Part shown: positions 32,274 through 40,583 of the stretch, piece by piece | Layout of the letters: each line of letters begins with the position of its first letter | Position numbering within the stretch: the stretch's first letter is position 1 | Source: Caribbeanibacter sp964518305 | GTDB lineage: Bacteria > Gemmatimonadota > Gemmatimonadetes > Palauibacterales > Palauibacteraceae | DNA: 64,000 nt | Direction of reading: 5' to 3' | Assembly: GCA_964518305.1 (NCBI GenBank) | Contig: CAZFDK010000009.1 | Location: 1-64,000, forward strand | Translations under genes and position numbers: made by a program | Notes under the pieces: generated by a model | What the model was told of the DNA's origin: nothing | The model's database searches: none | The model's input: only the letters and a program-made list of their open reading frames with translations

Positions 32274-33608
32274 ATGTCGTTCGTACCGCACAGCGAGGCC
32301 GATCGGCGCGAGATGTTGCGCTCGATCGGCATTGGAGAGGTCGACGAGCTCTTCGAGGACATCCCCGCCGAGCTCAAGATCGACGGTGAGCTGGATCTCC
32401 CGCCGGCTCTGTCGGAGTGGGAGGCCTACAGCGAGACCGGCCAGTTGGCCGACGAGAACGAGTCGCTGACGAGCTTCGCCGGTGCCGGTATCTACGACCA
32501 CCACGTTCCGTCGGCGGTGGACCATCTCATACGGCGAAGCGAGTTCTACACGGCCTACACGCCCTACCAGGCAGAAGTCTCGCAGGGGACACTGCAGGTC
32601 ATCTACGAGTTCCAGACCATGGTCTGCGAGCTCACCGGCATGGAGGTGGCCAACGCCTCTCTGTACGACGGGCCGACGGCCGCCGGAGAGGCGGCGCTCA
32701 TGGCGCGGTCGGTGACACGGCGCGATGGAGTCGTGGTCGCCGGTTCTCTCCATCCGCACTACCGGAAGGTCATCCAGACCTATCTGGCCGGAATGGGCGA
32801 CGAGCTGGACACGGTGCCCGCCGGGGAGCAGGGGATCGTCGAACCGGGTCGCGTCGCCGATGCCGTCGACGAGGACACCGCGTGTGTCGTGTTGCAGTAC
32901 CCGAACTTCTTCGGCCTTCTCGAGGAGGTGGAGGAGGTGGCCGAGGCGACCCACGACACCGGTGCCCTGCTCGTGGTGGCGGCCGATCCCGTGACCCTGG
33001 CGCTGCTCCGCTCCCCGGGAGATGCCGGGGCGGACGTGGTGGTGGCCGAGGGGCAGCCCTTCGGGAATCCGCAGAGCTTCGGCGGGCCCGTGGTGGGGCT
33101 CTTCGCCTCGCTCGAGGACCACATCCGGGACATGCCGGGTCGGATCGCCGCCACCACGGTCGACGAGGACGGCCAGCCCGGGTACGTGCTCACCCTCCAG
33201 ACGCGTGAGCAACAGATCCGGAGGGAGCGCGCCACCAGCAACATCTGCACGAATCAGGGCCTCAACGCCCTGGCCGCCACCATCTATCTGTCCCTGGTCG
33301 GGCGAGAGGGCCTGCGGCAGGTGGCGGAGACGTCGTTCCAGAACGCGCACTACGCCCGCGACCGGCTGGCGGAGGCCCCCGGGGTCCGACTCCTCCACCC
33401 CGACGCGTCCGTCGTCCGGGAGTTCGCGGTGGCCACGGACGAGGACTCCGGCTCGATCCTGGAGCGGGCGGCCGGGGAGGGGCTCCTGGCCGGCGTGAGC
33501 CTGTCGCGGTTTCCCGAGCTCGAGGCGCCGGACGGGCTGCTGCTGGCCTTCACCGAGAAGCGCACTCGCGCGGAGGTCGACCGGCTGGTGGACGTCGTCG
33601 CCGGCTGA
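32274..33608 (+). CDS. gcvPA: glycine dehydrogenase (decarboxylating) subunit 1
   Basis: A 444-aa N-terminal-half subunit of the two-piece P protein. Family blocks SFAGAGIYDHHVPSAVDHL, YTPYQAEVSQGTLQ and TSNICTNQ are present. It pairs with GcvPB to decarboxylate glycine with PLP; the PLP lysine is in the partner. ATG at 32274 with GGGAAGGA. Confidence 0.94.
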   Translation: MSFVPHSEADRREMLRSIGIGEVDELFEDIPAELKIDGELDLPPALSEWEAYSETGQLADENESLTSFAGAGIYDHHVPSAVDHLIRRSEFYTAYTPYQAEVSQGTLQVIYEFQTMVCELTGMEVANASLYDGPTAAGEAALMARSVTRRDGVVVAGSLHPHYRKVIQTYLAGMGDELDTVPAGEQGIVEPGRVADAVDEDTACVVLQYPNFFGLLEEVEEVAEATHDTGALLVVAADPVTLALLRSPGDAGADVVVAEGQPFGNPQSFGGPVVGLFASLEDHIRDMPGRIAATTVDEDGQPGYVLTLQTREQQIRRERATSNICTNQGLNALAATIYLSLVGREGLRQVAETSFQNAHYARDRLAEAPGVRLLHPDASVVREFAVATDEDSGSILERAAGEGLLAGVSLSRFPELEAPDGLLLAFTEKRTRAEVDRLVDVVAG

Positions 33609-33646
33609 ATCACATCGAGAAAAACGAGATACTGGGAGGGACGACC

Positions 33647-34345
33647 ATGGGACAGATCACCTGGCACGGACACGCCTGCACGGAGATCCGGACGGACGAC
33701 GGGTTCCGCCTCCTGATCGATCCCTTCCTCACGGAGAACCCCATGGCCGACGTGGGGCCCGGGCACTTCACGGACGAGCTGGACCATCTGCTCCTCACCC
33801 ACGGCCACTTCGACCACGTGGGTGACGCGTGGGGGATCCTTCGGGAGACGGGCGCGCAGCTCATCGCCACCTTCGAAATCGTCGCTTACGCCGGTGACCA
33901 CGAGGACGTGGAGAACTCCCACCCTCTCCACATCGGCGGCGGCTACCGGTTTCCCTTCGGCCGTGCCCAGCTGACGCCGGCCCTCCACGGTGGTCAGGTC
34001 GCGGGCGAGAACGGCGGCCCGTACTCCACCTTCCCCGGTGGCTACCTGCTGGAGCTGAACGGCGGGACGACGATCTATCATGCCGGCGACACGGCTCTCA
34101 TCAAGGACATGGAGCTCCTGGAGGGGCGGGTGGACGTGGCGCTGCTGCCCATCGGCGACAATTTCACCATGGGGCCCGCGGACGCCGTGCGGGCCGTGGA
34201 GATGATCGACCCGGACACGGTCATCCCGATCCACTACGACACGATGGAGGTCATCGAGCAGGACCCCGAGGCCTGGGCCCGGGACGTGGGTGACCGGGCG
34301 GAGGTCGTGGTCCTGGAGCCCGGCGGCAGCCACGGCTACGCGTAA
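33647..34345 (+). CDS. UPF0173 metal-dependent hydrolase (MBL fold)
   Basis: A 232-aa compact metallo-beta-lactamase-fold protein: TWHGHAC at the N-terminus, metal ligands in LTHGHFDHVGD, later HAGDT and PIHYDTM. This is the UPF0173/UlaG-like family with no assigned reaction. It has its own GGGAGGG site and lies between gcvPA and gcvPB, 38 and 36 bases from each, so it is almost certainly cotranscribed with glycine cleavage genes. A link to one-carbon or folate chemistry is speculative. Confidence 0.85.
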   Translation: MGQITWHGHACTEIRTDDGFRLLIDPFLTENPMADVGPGHFTDELDHLLLTHGHFDHVGDAWGILRETGAQLIATFEIVAYAGDHEDVENSHPLHIGGGYRFPFGRAQLTPALHGGQVAGENGGPYSTFPGGYLLELNGGTTIYHAGDTALIKDMELLEGRVDVALLPIGDNFTMGPADAVRAVEMIDPDTVIPIHYDTMEVIEQDPEAWARDVGDRAEVVVLEPGGSHGYA

Positions 34346-34381
34346 ACCGACACCAGACAGCTACCAGCACGCGGAGTTCCG

Positions 34382-35911
34382 ATGGAGCAGACGGATACCG
34401 ACTGGAGCGAGAGAGCCGGGGTGCCCTTCCCCTTCCGGGCCCCGTCCACCCCCACGGTGTTCGAGCGGTCGCGCCCGGGCCGTACCGGGACCACCGTGCC
34501 CGTGCCCGACGTACCGACCCGGGAGGTGGACGAGCAGATTCCGGAGCGCCACCGGCGCGAGCGGCCGCCGCGGCTCCCCGAGATGCCGGAGAACGAGGTG
34601 GTCCGCCACTATACGGAGATCTCGATCAAGAACCACCACGTGGACCGGGCCCTCTACCCGCTGGGGTCCTGCACGATGAAGTACAACCCGAAGGTCAACG
34701 AGGCCACGGCCCGGGCGCCGGGCTTCGCCGGCCTCCACCCGCTCACACCCCACGACGCGGCCCAGGGTGCCCTCCGGCTCATGCACGGGCTGGGGGAGAT
34801 ACTGAAGGAGATCGCCGGGATGGACGCGGTGACGCTCCAGCCGCCCGCGGGAGCCCAGGGCGAGACCACCGGCGTCTACCTGATGCGTTCCTATCATCGG
34901 GACCGGGGCGAGACGGAGCGCTCGAAGGTCCTGATCCCCGACTCCGCCCACGGAACGAACCCGGCAACCGTGGCCCGGGCCGGCTTCGACGTGGTGGAGC
35001 TGGAGTCGAACGAGGAGGGTCGGCTGGACGTCGGCGCGCTCCGCGACGCGCTGGACGACCGCGTGGCCGGTCTGATGCTCACCAATCCGAACACGCTGGG
35101 CGTGTTCGAGAAGGACGTGCAGCAGATCTGCGACCTGGTGCACGAGGCCGGCGGTCTCGTCTACATGGACGGCGCCAACCTGAACGCCATGATGGGGGTC
35201 ACCCGGCCCGGCGACATGGGCTACGACATGGTGCACTTCAACCTGCACAAGACCTTCTCCACCCCCCACGGCGGCGGAGGACCCGGTGCCGGACCGGTGG
35301 CGGTCAAGGAGAGCCTGGCCCCCTTCCTCCCGGTGCCCGTGGTGGTGAAGGAGGGCGACGAGTACCGATTGGACTGGGACCGTCCGGACTCCCTGGGCCG
35401 GGTTCACGGCTTCTTCGGCAACTTCGGCGTCATGGTCCGGGCCTACACCTACATCCGGATGCTCGGCCGGGAGGGGATCCGGGAGACCGCCGAGGCCGCG
35501 GTGCTGAACAACGCGTACCTGAGCGAGCGGCTGCGGGACGAGTTCCCGCTACCCTACGGGCGCGGCATGCACGAGTCCGTCTACACCGGCGATCGGCTCA
35601 AGCAGGAGACGGGGGTTCGCACCCTGGACGTGGCGAAGCGACTCCTGGACTTCGGCTTCCACGCGCCCACGGTCTACTTTCCGCTGGTGGTATCCGAGGC
35701 ACTCATGACGGAGCCCACGGAGACGGCGACGCACGAGGAGCTGGACCAGTACGCCGAAGCCATGAACACCATCGCGACCGAGGCTCGGGAAGAGCCGGAG
35801 CGGGTGAAGTCGGCTCCTCACTCCACTCCCGTGCGGCGCCTGGACGAGGGCCGCGCCGGCCGCGAGCTGGACGTGCGGTGGACCTTCGATGACGACGAGT
35901 CCGGAGCCTGA
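34382..35911 (+). CDS. gcvPB: glycine dehydrogenase (decarboxylating) subunit 2
   Basis: A 509-aa PLP subunit. The PLP lysine is in FNLHKTFSTPHGGGGPG. YPLGSCTMKYNP and PDSAHGTNPA are standard. It binds glycine and, with GcvPA, passes the aminomethyl group to lipoyl-GcvH. Its last 23 bases overlap the ligase start. No gcvT is found in the cluster. Confidence 0.95.
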   Translation: MEQTDTDWSERAGVPFPFRAPSTPTVFERSRPGRTGTTVPVPDVPTREVDEQIPERHRRERPPRLPEMPENEVVRHYTEISIKNHHVDRALYPLGSCTMKYNPKVNEATARAPGFAGLHPLTPHDAAQGALRLMHGLGEILKEIAGMDAVTLQPPAGAQGETTGVYLMRSYHRDRGETERSKVLIPDSAHGTNPATVARAGFDVVELESNEEGRLDVGALRDALDDRVAGLMLTNPNTLGVFEKDVQQICDLVHEAGGLVYMDGANLNAMMGVTRPGDMGYDMVHFNLHKTFSTPHGGGGPGAGPVAVKESLAPFLPVPVVVKEGDEYRLDWDRPDSLGRVHGFFGNFGVMVRAYTYIRMLGREGIRETAEAAVLNNAYLSERLRDEFPLPYGRGMHESVYTGDRLKQETGVRTLDVAKRLLDFGFHAPTVYFPLVVSEALMTEPTETATHEELDQYAEAMNTIATEAREEPERVKSAPHSTPVRRLDEGRAGRELDVRWTFDDDESGA

Positions 35912-36755
35912 CCGGATTCGCTGCCTGGAGGACGGGCCGGGCCGGGGAACCTGGAACATGGCCGTGGACCATGCTCTCATGGACCCTGCTCGGCGGGGAG
36001 AGGTGACGCTGCGCTTCTATCGATGGGATCCGCCCTGCCTCTCGCTGGGGCGCAACCAGCGGGCGGAGGGACGATACGACCCCGGTGCGGCGGAGCGGCG
36101 GGGGATCGACATCGTGCGTCGGCCCACCGGCGGGCGGTCCGTCTACCACGACCGCGAGCTCACCTACGCGCTGACGGCTCCGGACGACCTGTGGGGCGGT
36201 CTCCGGGCCAGCTACTCCCGAGTCAACGACGCTCTCCGCCGCGGTCTCTCCCGCCTCGGCGCTCCCGTCGGGGTGGCAGGGGAGCGCGAGGGACGCCGGA
36301 CACCGGGCCCGGGCTCCCGCGCCTGCTTCCGGGACCCCCTCCCGGGCGAGGTGACCGCCGGCGGCCGGAAGCTGGTGGGCAGCGCCCAGTGGCGGGAGGA
36401 CGGAGCCCTCCTGCAGCAGGGCTCCCTCCTCCTGGCGGACGATCAGTCGCTGGTGGAGGAGCTCCGGGTCCGGCAGCCCGCCGGGGGCGGTACGGACCCC
36501 GGCGGACCGGATTCGGCCCGCGGTGCCGTGGAGGGTGACAGCGGTGTCTCGGCGGAGGCGGCCCATGCCGCCGCCCTGGAGCAGTTCCTGGACCCGATGC
36601 CGGGCTTCAGTCGCCTGGCCGATGCTCTCCGGGTCGGATTCCGGGAGGAGTTCGGTCTCGAGACCGTGGAGGGCGGGCTCCGGGACGCCGAGCGCCGGCG
36701 GGCCCGGGAACTCCGGGAGCGGTACGAGGACGACGAGTGGACGTGGCGCCGGTGA
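35889..36755 (+). CDS. lipoate-protein ligase / octanoyltransferase family (LplA/LipM-like)
   Basis: A 288-aa biotin/lipoate A/B-ligase fold. The signature RRPTGGRSVYHDRELTYAL and the binding-lysine motif GGRKLVGSAQWR are present. The family includes lipoate ligases (LplA) and octanoyl transferases (LipM); ACF near residue 147 supplies the Cys seen in LipM, so octanoyl transfer is plausible. Overlaps gcvPB by 23 bases and the next gene by GTGA. Likely clients: GcvH and the E2 at 3.6 kb. Confidence 0.82.
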   Translation: MTTSPEPDRIRCLEDGPGRGTWNMAVDHALMDPARRGEVTLRFYRWDPPCLSLGRNQRAEGRYDPGAAERRGIDIVRRPTGGRSVYHDRELTYALTAPDDLWGGLRASYSRVNDALRRGLSRLGAPVGVAGEREGRRTPGPGSRACFRDPLPGEVTAGGRKLVGSAQWREDGALLQQGSLLLADDQSLVEELRVRQPAGGGTDPGGPDSARGAVEGDSGVSAEAAHAAALEQFLDPMPGFSRLADALRVGFREEFGLETVEGGLRDAERRRARELRERYEDDEWTWRR

Positions 36756-38410
36756 CCGGACCGGGGACGATGTCTCCGGTCCGCGCCCTGGCCGCCGGGG
36801 CCGCGCTCCTCGTGGCGGCTGTGTCGGGATGCGGGGAGGGAAACGGCGACGGGAGCTCTCCCGGTCCGGCTGCGGGCCCCGGTGCCGACTCCGCCCGGTT
36901 CGGCGGATCGGCGGTGGTGGCCGGGCGGGAGGAGATCTCCTCCATGAACGCGCTGGTCTCCACGGGCACCGCGGCGGCGCAGCTCCAGCGCCACGTCCTC
37001 TTCACGACGCTAGTCCGCTACGACTCCCTCCTGCGGCCGCGACCCTACCTGGCGCGGTCCTGGGAGGTGGGCGACGACAGCACCGAGGTGGTGTTCCGCC
37101 TTCGGGAGGACGTCCGCTGGCACGACGGCGAGCCCACCACTGCCGAGGACGTGGCGTTCACCTTCCGGCGGGCGAAGGACCCGCAGGTCCCCTTCGCCAA
37201 CCGCAGCTACTTCGCGCGCTGGGACTCGGTGGAGGTGCTCGATCCGTACACCGTCCGGTTCCACGTACGTCCCACCTATGCCCTCCTCCTCGGGTGGGTG
37301 AACACGCCGATCATGCCGGAGCACGTTTTGGGGGCGGTGCCCGATACGGCCCTGCGCACGCACCCCTTCGGCACGCGGTCGCCCGTGGGTAACGGGCCGT
37401 TCCGATTCGTGGACCACCGCGCCGGCGAGCGCTGGGTCTTCGAGGCCAACCCGGAGTTCCCGGAGGATCTGGGCGGCAGGCCGTACCTGGACCGCCTTGT
37501 GTACCGGGTGATTCCGGATCCCGCGGCGCGGATGGCGGAGCTCAGGAGCGGGGGCGTGGATTTCGTGCCGCGGATATCGCCGTCCCGGGTCGAGGAGGTT
37601 CGGAGCTCCCCGGACCTGCAGCTCGCCTCGTATCCGAGTTCCGAGTACGTGTTCATCACCTGGAACCAGCGCCGGCCTCTCTTCCGTGAGCCGCGGGTCC
37701 GAAAGGCTCTGACCATGGCCGTCGATCGGTCGGCCCTGGTGAGGTCGGTCCGGCAGGGCTACGGCCGGGTGGCCGACGCCCCGATGGGACCGTGGCACTG
37801 GGCCTTCGACTCCACCTGGGCGTCGCTCCCCCACTCGCCGGACTCGGCCCGCGCCCTCCTGGAGGCGGCGGGCTGGCGGGACCGCGACGGCGACGGCCTC
37901 CGGGAGCGGAACGGCCGCACGTTCAGCTTCGAGCTCATCACGGCCGGTCCTTCGCAGCGCCGGGACGCCGCTCTGCTGGTCCAGTCGGACCTCCGGGACG
38001 TAGGGGTCGAATTGAGCCCCACCGTCCTGGAGTTCTCCTCCCTCATCTCGGCGGTCACCGGCGCGGAGCGCGAATACGAGGCGGCGCTCCTCTCCTGGAC
38101 CCGGGACCTGGTGGTGGACGACCGCGACCTGTGGTCTTGCGACCGGCCGGACGCCCCTTTCGCCTTCGCCGGCTACTGCAGTCCCGGAGTGGAGGCCGTC
38201 GTCGATTCCCTGGCGCTGGCCCGGGGGCGCGGCGAGCGCCGGCGCCTCCTTTCCATGTATCGCGAGATACTGGTCCGCGACCAGCCGTACACGTTCCTTT
38301 ATCATGTAACCCGGCTGGACGCTCATCGGCGGACGCTGAGTGGGCTGACGCCGGACGCCCGCGGGGCATGGACGTCCGCCCGGAGGTGGTGGCTGGCGCC
38401 CGACAGATGA
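36752..38410 (+). CDS. ABC transporter substrate-binding lipoprotein, family 5 (DppA/OppA-like)
   Basis: About 552 aa. A signal peptide (RALAAGAALLVAAVSGC) ends in a lipobox Cys, then a low-complexity linker and the SBP_bac_5 domain (LARSWEVGDDSTEVVFRLREDVRWHDGEP is the family entry block, here split by positions). GTG at 36752 overlaps the ligase stop (GTGA); ATG at 36770 would still keep the signal peptide. Binds peptides, nickel or similar ligands in the periplasm for the permeases that follow. Confidence 0.85.
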   Translation: MTGPGTMSPVRALAAGAALLVAAVSGCGEGNGDGSSPGPAAGPGADSARFGGSAVVAGREEISSMNALVSTGTAAAQLQRHVLFTTLVRYDSLLRPRPYLARSWEVGDDSTEVVFRLREDVRWHDGEPTTAEDVAFTFRRAKDPQVPFANRSYFARWDSVEVLDPYTVRFHVRPTYALLLGWVNTPIMPEHVLGAVPDTALRTHPFGTRSPVGNGPFRFVDHRAGERWVFEANPEFPEDLGGRPYLDRLVYRVIPDPAARMAELRSGGVDFVPRISPSRVEEVRSSPDLQLASYPSSEYVFITWNQRRPLFREPRVRKALTMAVDRSALVRSVRQGYGRVADAPMGPWHWAFDSTWASLPHSPDSARALLEAAGWRDRDGDGLRERNGRTFSFELITAGPSQRRDAALLVQSDLRDVGVELSPTVLEFSSLISAVTGAEREYEAALLSWTRDLVVDDRDLWSCDRPDAPFAFAGYCSPGVEAVVDSLALARGRGERRRLLSMYREILVRDQPYTFLYHVTRLDAHRRTLSGLTPDARGAWTSARRWWLAPDR

Positions 38411-38428
38411 CGGGAGGGGGCTGACAGG

Positions 38429-39436
38429 TTGAGAGACGACGTTGGCCTGATCCGGTACGCCCTGCGTCGTCTCCTCCAGGCCGTGCCGCTCCTGCTGGCC
38501 GCGGCCACGGTGGTTTTCCTCCTTCTCCATCTGGCCCCCGGCGATCCGGCCGCCGCCTACCTGCACCCCGACGTGCCGGCGGATGTGGCGGAGCAGGTCC
38601 GGCGCCAGATGGGGCTGGACCGGCCCCTCCACGAGCAGTACCTCGCCTGGCTCGGGGCCGTCGGCACCGGCGACCTGGGGTACAGCTTCAGCCAGGGGCA
38701 GACGGTGGGTCGGGCCATCGCCGGAGCGCTCCCCAACACCCTGCTCCTGGGGGGCACGGCGCTGCTCCTCTCCTTCCTGGCCGGCGGCGCCCTCGGCGTC
38801 TTCCAGGGAACACGGCCGGGAACGGCCACGGATCGGACGCTGGGAATCACCACGCTGGTGGCGTACTCGGTGCCGGGATTCTGGATCGCGCTCCTGCTAC
38901 TCCTCGGCTTCTCCACCGCGCCGATGCGGGAGCTCCTCCCTCTCCCGCTGACCGGCGCGACGTCCGTGGACCACGGGCTCCTGGACCTCGGCGCCCGGAT
39001 CATGGACCGGCTCCGGCACCTGGTGCTGCCCGCGGCGGCCCTCTCCCTGGCGCCGGCGGCGGCCGTGGCCCGCCACGCCCGCTCGGCGGTGCTGGAGGCC
39101 CGCGATGCCGACCACGTGCGTGCTGCCCGCGGCAGGGGGGTCCCGCCGTGGACCGTCACCCTCCGCCACGTGGTGCGTAACGCCCTGCTTCCCATGACAA
39201 GCCTGCTGGGGCTGTACATACCGCGGCTCATGGGCGGGGCCGTGGTCCTGGAGGTCATCTTCTCCTGGGCGGGCATGGGCCGCCTCCTGTATCGGGGCGT
39301 GCAGGCGCGCGACTACCCGCTCGTGCTTGGTGCGACCCTGCTCTTCGCTGGACTCGTGGTCGTCGGCAACCTGCTGGCGGACCTGATCTACGCCGCAGTC
39401 GATCCGCGCGTACGCTATCGCTCCTCCCGTGGCTGA
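38429..39436 (+). CDS. dppB: ABC transporter permease, DppB type
   Basis: 335 aa, six membrane segments. The start region RYALRRLLQAVPLLLAAATVVFLLLHLAPGDP is typical, and the EAA-like loop reads HVRAARGRGVPPWTVTLRHVVRNALLP. TTG start with GGGAGGGGG upstream. Forms the channel with DppC. The dpp symbols reflect family only; the substrate is not known. Confidence 0.87.
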   Translation: MRDDVGLIRYALRRLLQAVPLLLAAATVVFLLLHLAPGDPAAAYLHPDVPADVAEQVRRQMGLDRPLHEQYLAWLGAVGTGDLGYSFSQGQTVGRAIAGALPNTLLLGGTALLLSFLAGGALGVFQGTRPGTATDRTLGITTLVAYSVPGFWIALLLLLGFSTAPMRELLPLPLTGATSVDHGLLDLGARIMDRLRHLVLPAAALSLAPAAAVARHARSAVLEARDADHVRAARGRGVPPWTVTLRHVVRNALLPMTSLLGLYIPRLMGGAVVLEVIFSWAGMGRLLYRGVQARDYPLVLGATLLFAGLVVVGNLLADLIYAAVDPRVRYRSSRG

Positions 39437-40583
39437 CACCGCGCGGCGGACGGCGGATCGGGTCGTGCCGGGGCTGCGTGCTCTGCGGCGGGGCGAGGCC
39501 GCGACGGGCGTCGTCGTCCTGGTGGTCTGGACCGGCCTCCTGGCGGTGGCGGGCGCCCGGTCGGGGAGGATCGCGGACACCGTCGTCGGTGGCGGTCCCG
39601 GCGAGTGGCTCGCGCTGGCGACCCTGGTCGGCGTCCTGGCGTGGTGCTGGACGCACGGTACCCGGAATCGCCCCCTGGAGGTGGGCCGACCGGGGGAGCG
39701 GGGAATTACGGGCGGCGTCATCGGAAGCGGCCCGGGCCGCACGGGGCTCCTCCTCGTGGCCGGTGTCGTGCTGGTGGCGCTCCTGGCTCCGTACCTGGCC
39801 CCCCACGATCCGGCGCAGCAGATCGATCCCGTGGCGGGAGCCCACCTGCCGCCGGGTCCGGCCCATCCGCTGGGCACGGACCGGCTGGGCCGCGACGTGC
39901 TGAGTCGTGCGCTCTACGGGGCCCGCGTCACGCTGGTGGCCGCAGTGCCGGCCGTCGCCCTGTCCGTCAGCCTGGGGGCGGCCGTGGGGGGCGTGGCGGG
40001 CTACGTCGGGGGAGTCGTCGATTCGGTCTCCATGCGGCTCGTCGATCTGTTGCTCGCCTTTCCGCGGATCGTGCTGCTGGTGGCGGCCGCCGCCCTCTTC
40101 GAGCCGTCCCTGGGCCTGGTGGTCCTGCTCCTGGGCCTCACGGGATGGATGGACGTCGCCCGCCTGGTCCGCGGCGAAGTCCTGTCGATACGCGAACGGC
40201 CCTACGTACGGGCCGCCGAGGGCCTGGACCTGGGCCGCGTCCGGGTCCTGGGCCGGCACATCCTCCCCAATGCCGTAGGGCCGCTGCTGGTGGCGGCCAC
40301 CCTGGGCGTGGCCGACGCCGCCCTGGCCGAGGCGACGCTCAGCTTTCTGGGCCTCGGCGTGCAGGCTCCCACGCCGAGTCTGGGGAGCATGGTGGCCGGC
40401 GGGCGGGACGCCCTGGTGGGTGCCTGGTGGGTGGTCGTCTTTCCCGGCGGCGTCCTCACGGCCGTGGTGCTGGGCTTCAACCTCCTCGGCGAGGCCGCTC
40501 GGGAGGCAGCCGGCGGTCGGCCGGTCCGGCGCGGGAGGGCGGCGACGGGAGCCGCCGACGCCCCGGGAGAGGAGCTCCCGTGA
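39429..40583 (+). CDS. dppC: ABC transporter permease, DppC type, with N-terminal extension
   Basis: 384 aa, longer than the usual 280-300. The first about 95 residues add two hydrophobic segments (GVVVLVVWTGLLAVAG and WLALATLVGVLAWCW) before the standard DppC core (LLLVAGVVLVALLAPYLAPHDP, HPLGTDRLGRDVLSR, YVRAAEGLDLGRVRVLGRHILPN). GTG start, 8-base overlap with dppB. The extension might be a fused small membrane protein. Confidence 0.85.
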   Translation: MADTARRTADRVVPGLRALRRGEAATGVVVLVVWTGLLAVAGARSGRIADTVVGGGPGEWLALATLVGVLAWCWTHGTRNRPLEVGRPGERGITGGVIGSGPGRTGLLLVAGVVLVALLAPYLAPHDPAQQIDPVAGAHLPPGPAHPLGTDRLGRDVLSRALYGARVTLVAAVPAVALSVSLGAAVGGVAGYVGGVVDSVSMRLVDLLLAFPRIVLLVAAAALFEPSLGLVVLLLGLTGWMDVARLVRGEVLSIRERPYVRAAEGLDLGRVRVLGRHILPNAVGPLLVAATLGVADAALAEATLSFLGLGVQAPTPSLGSMVAGGRDALVGAWWVVVFPGGVLTAVVLGFNLLGEAAREAAGGRPVRRGRAATGAADAPGEELP

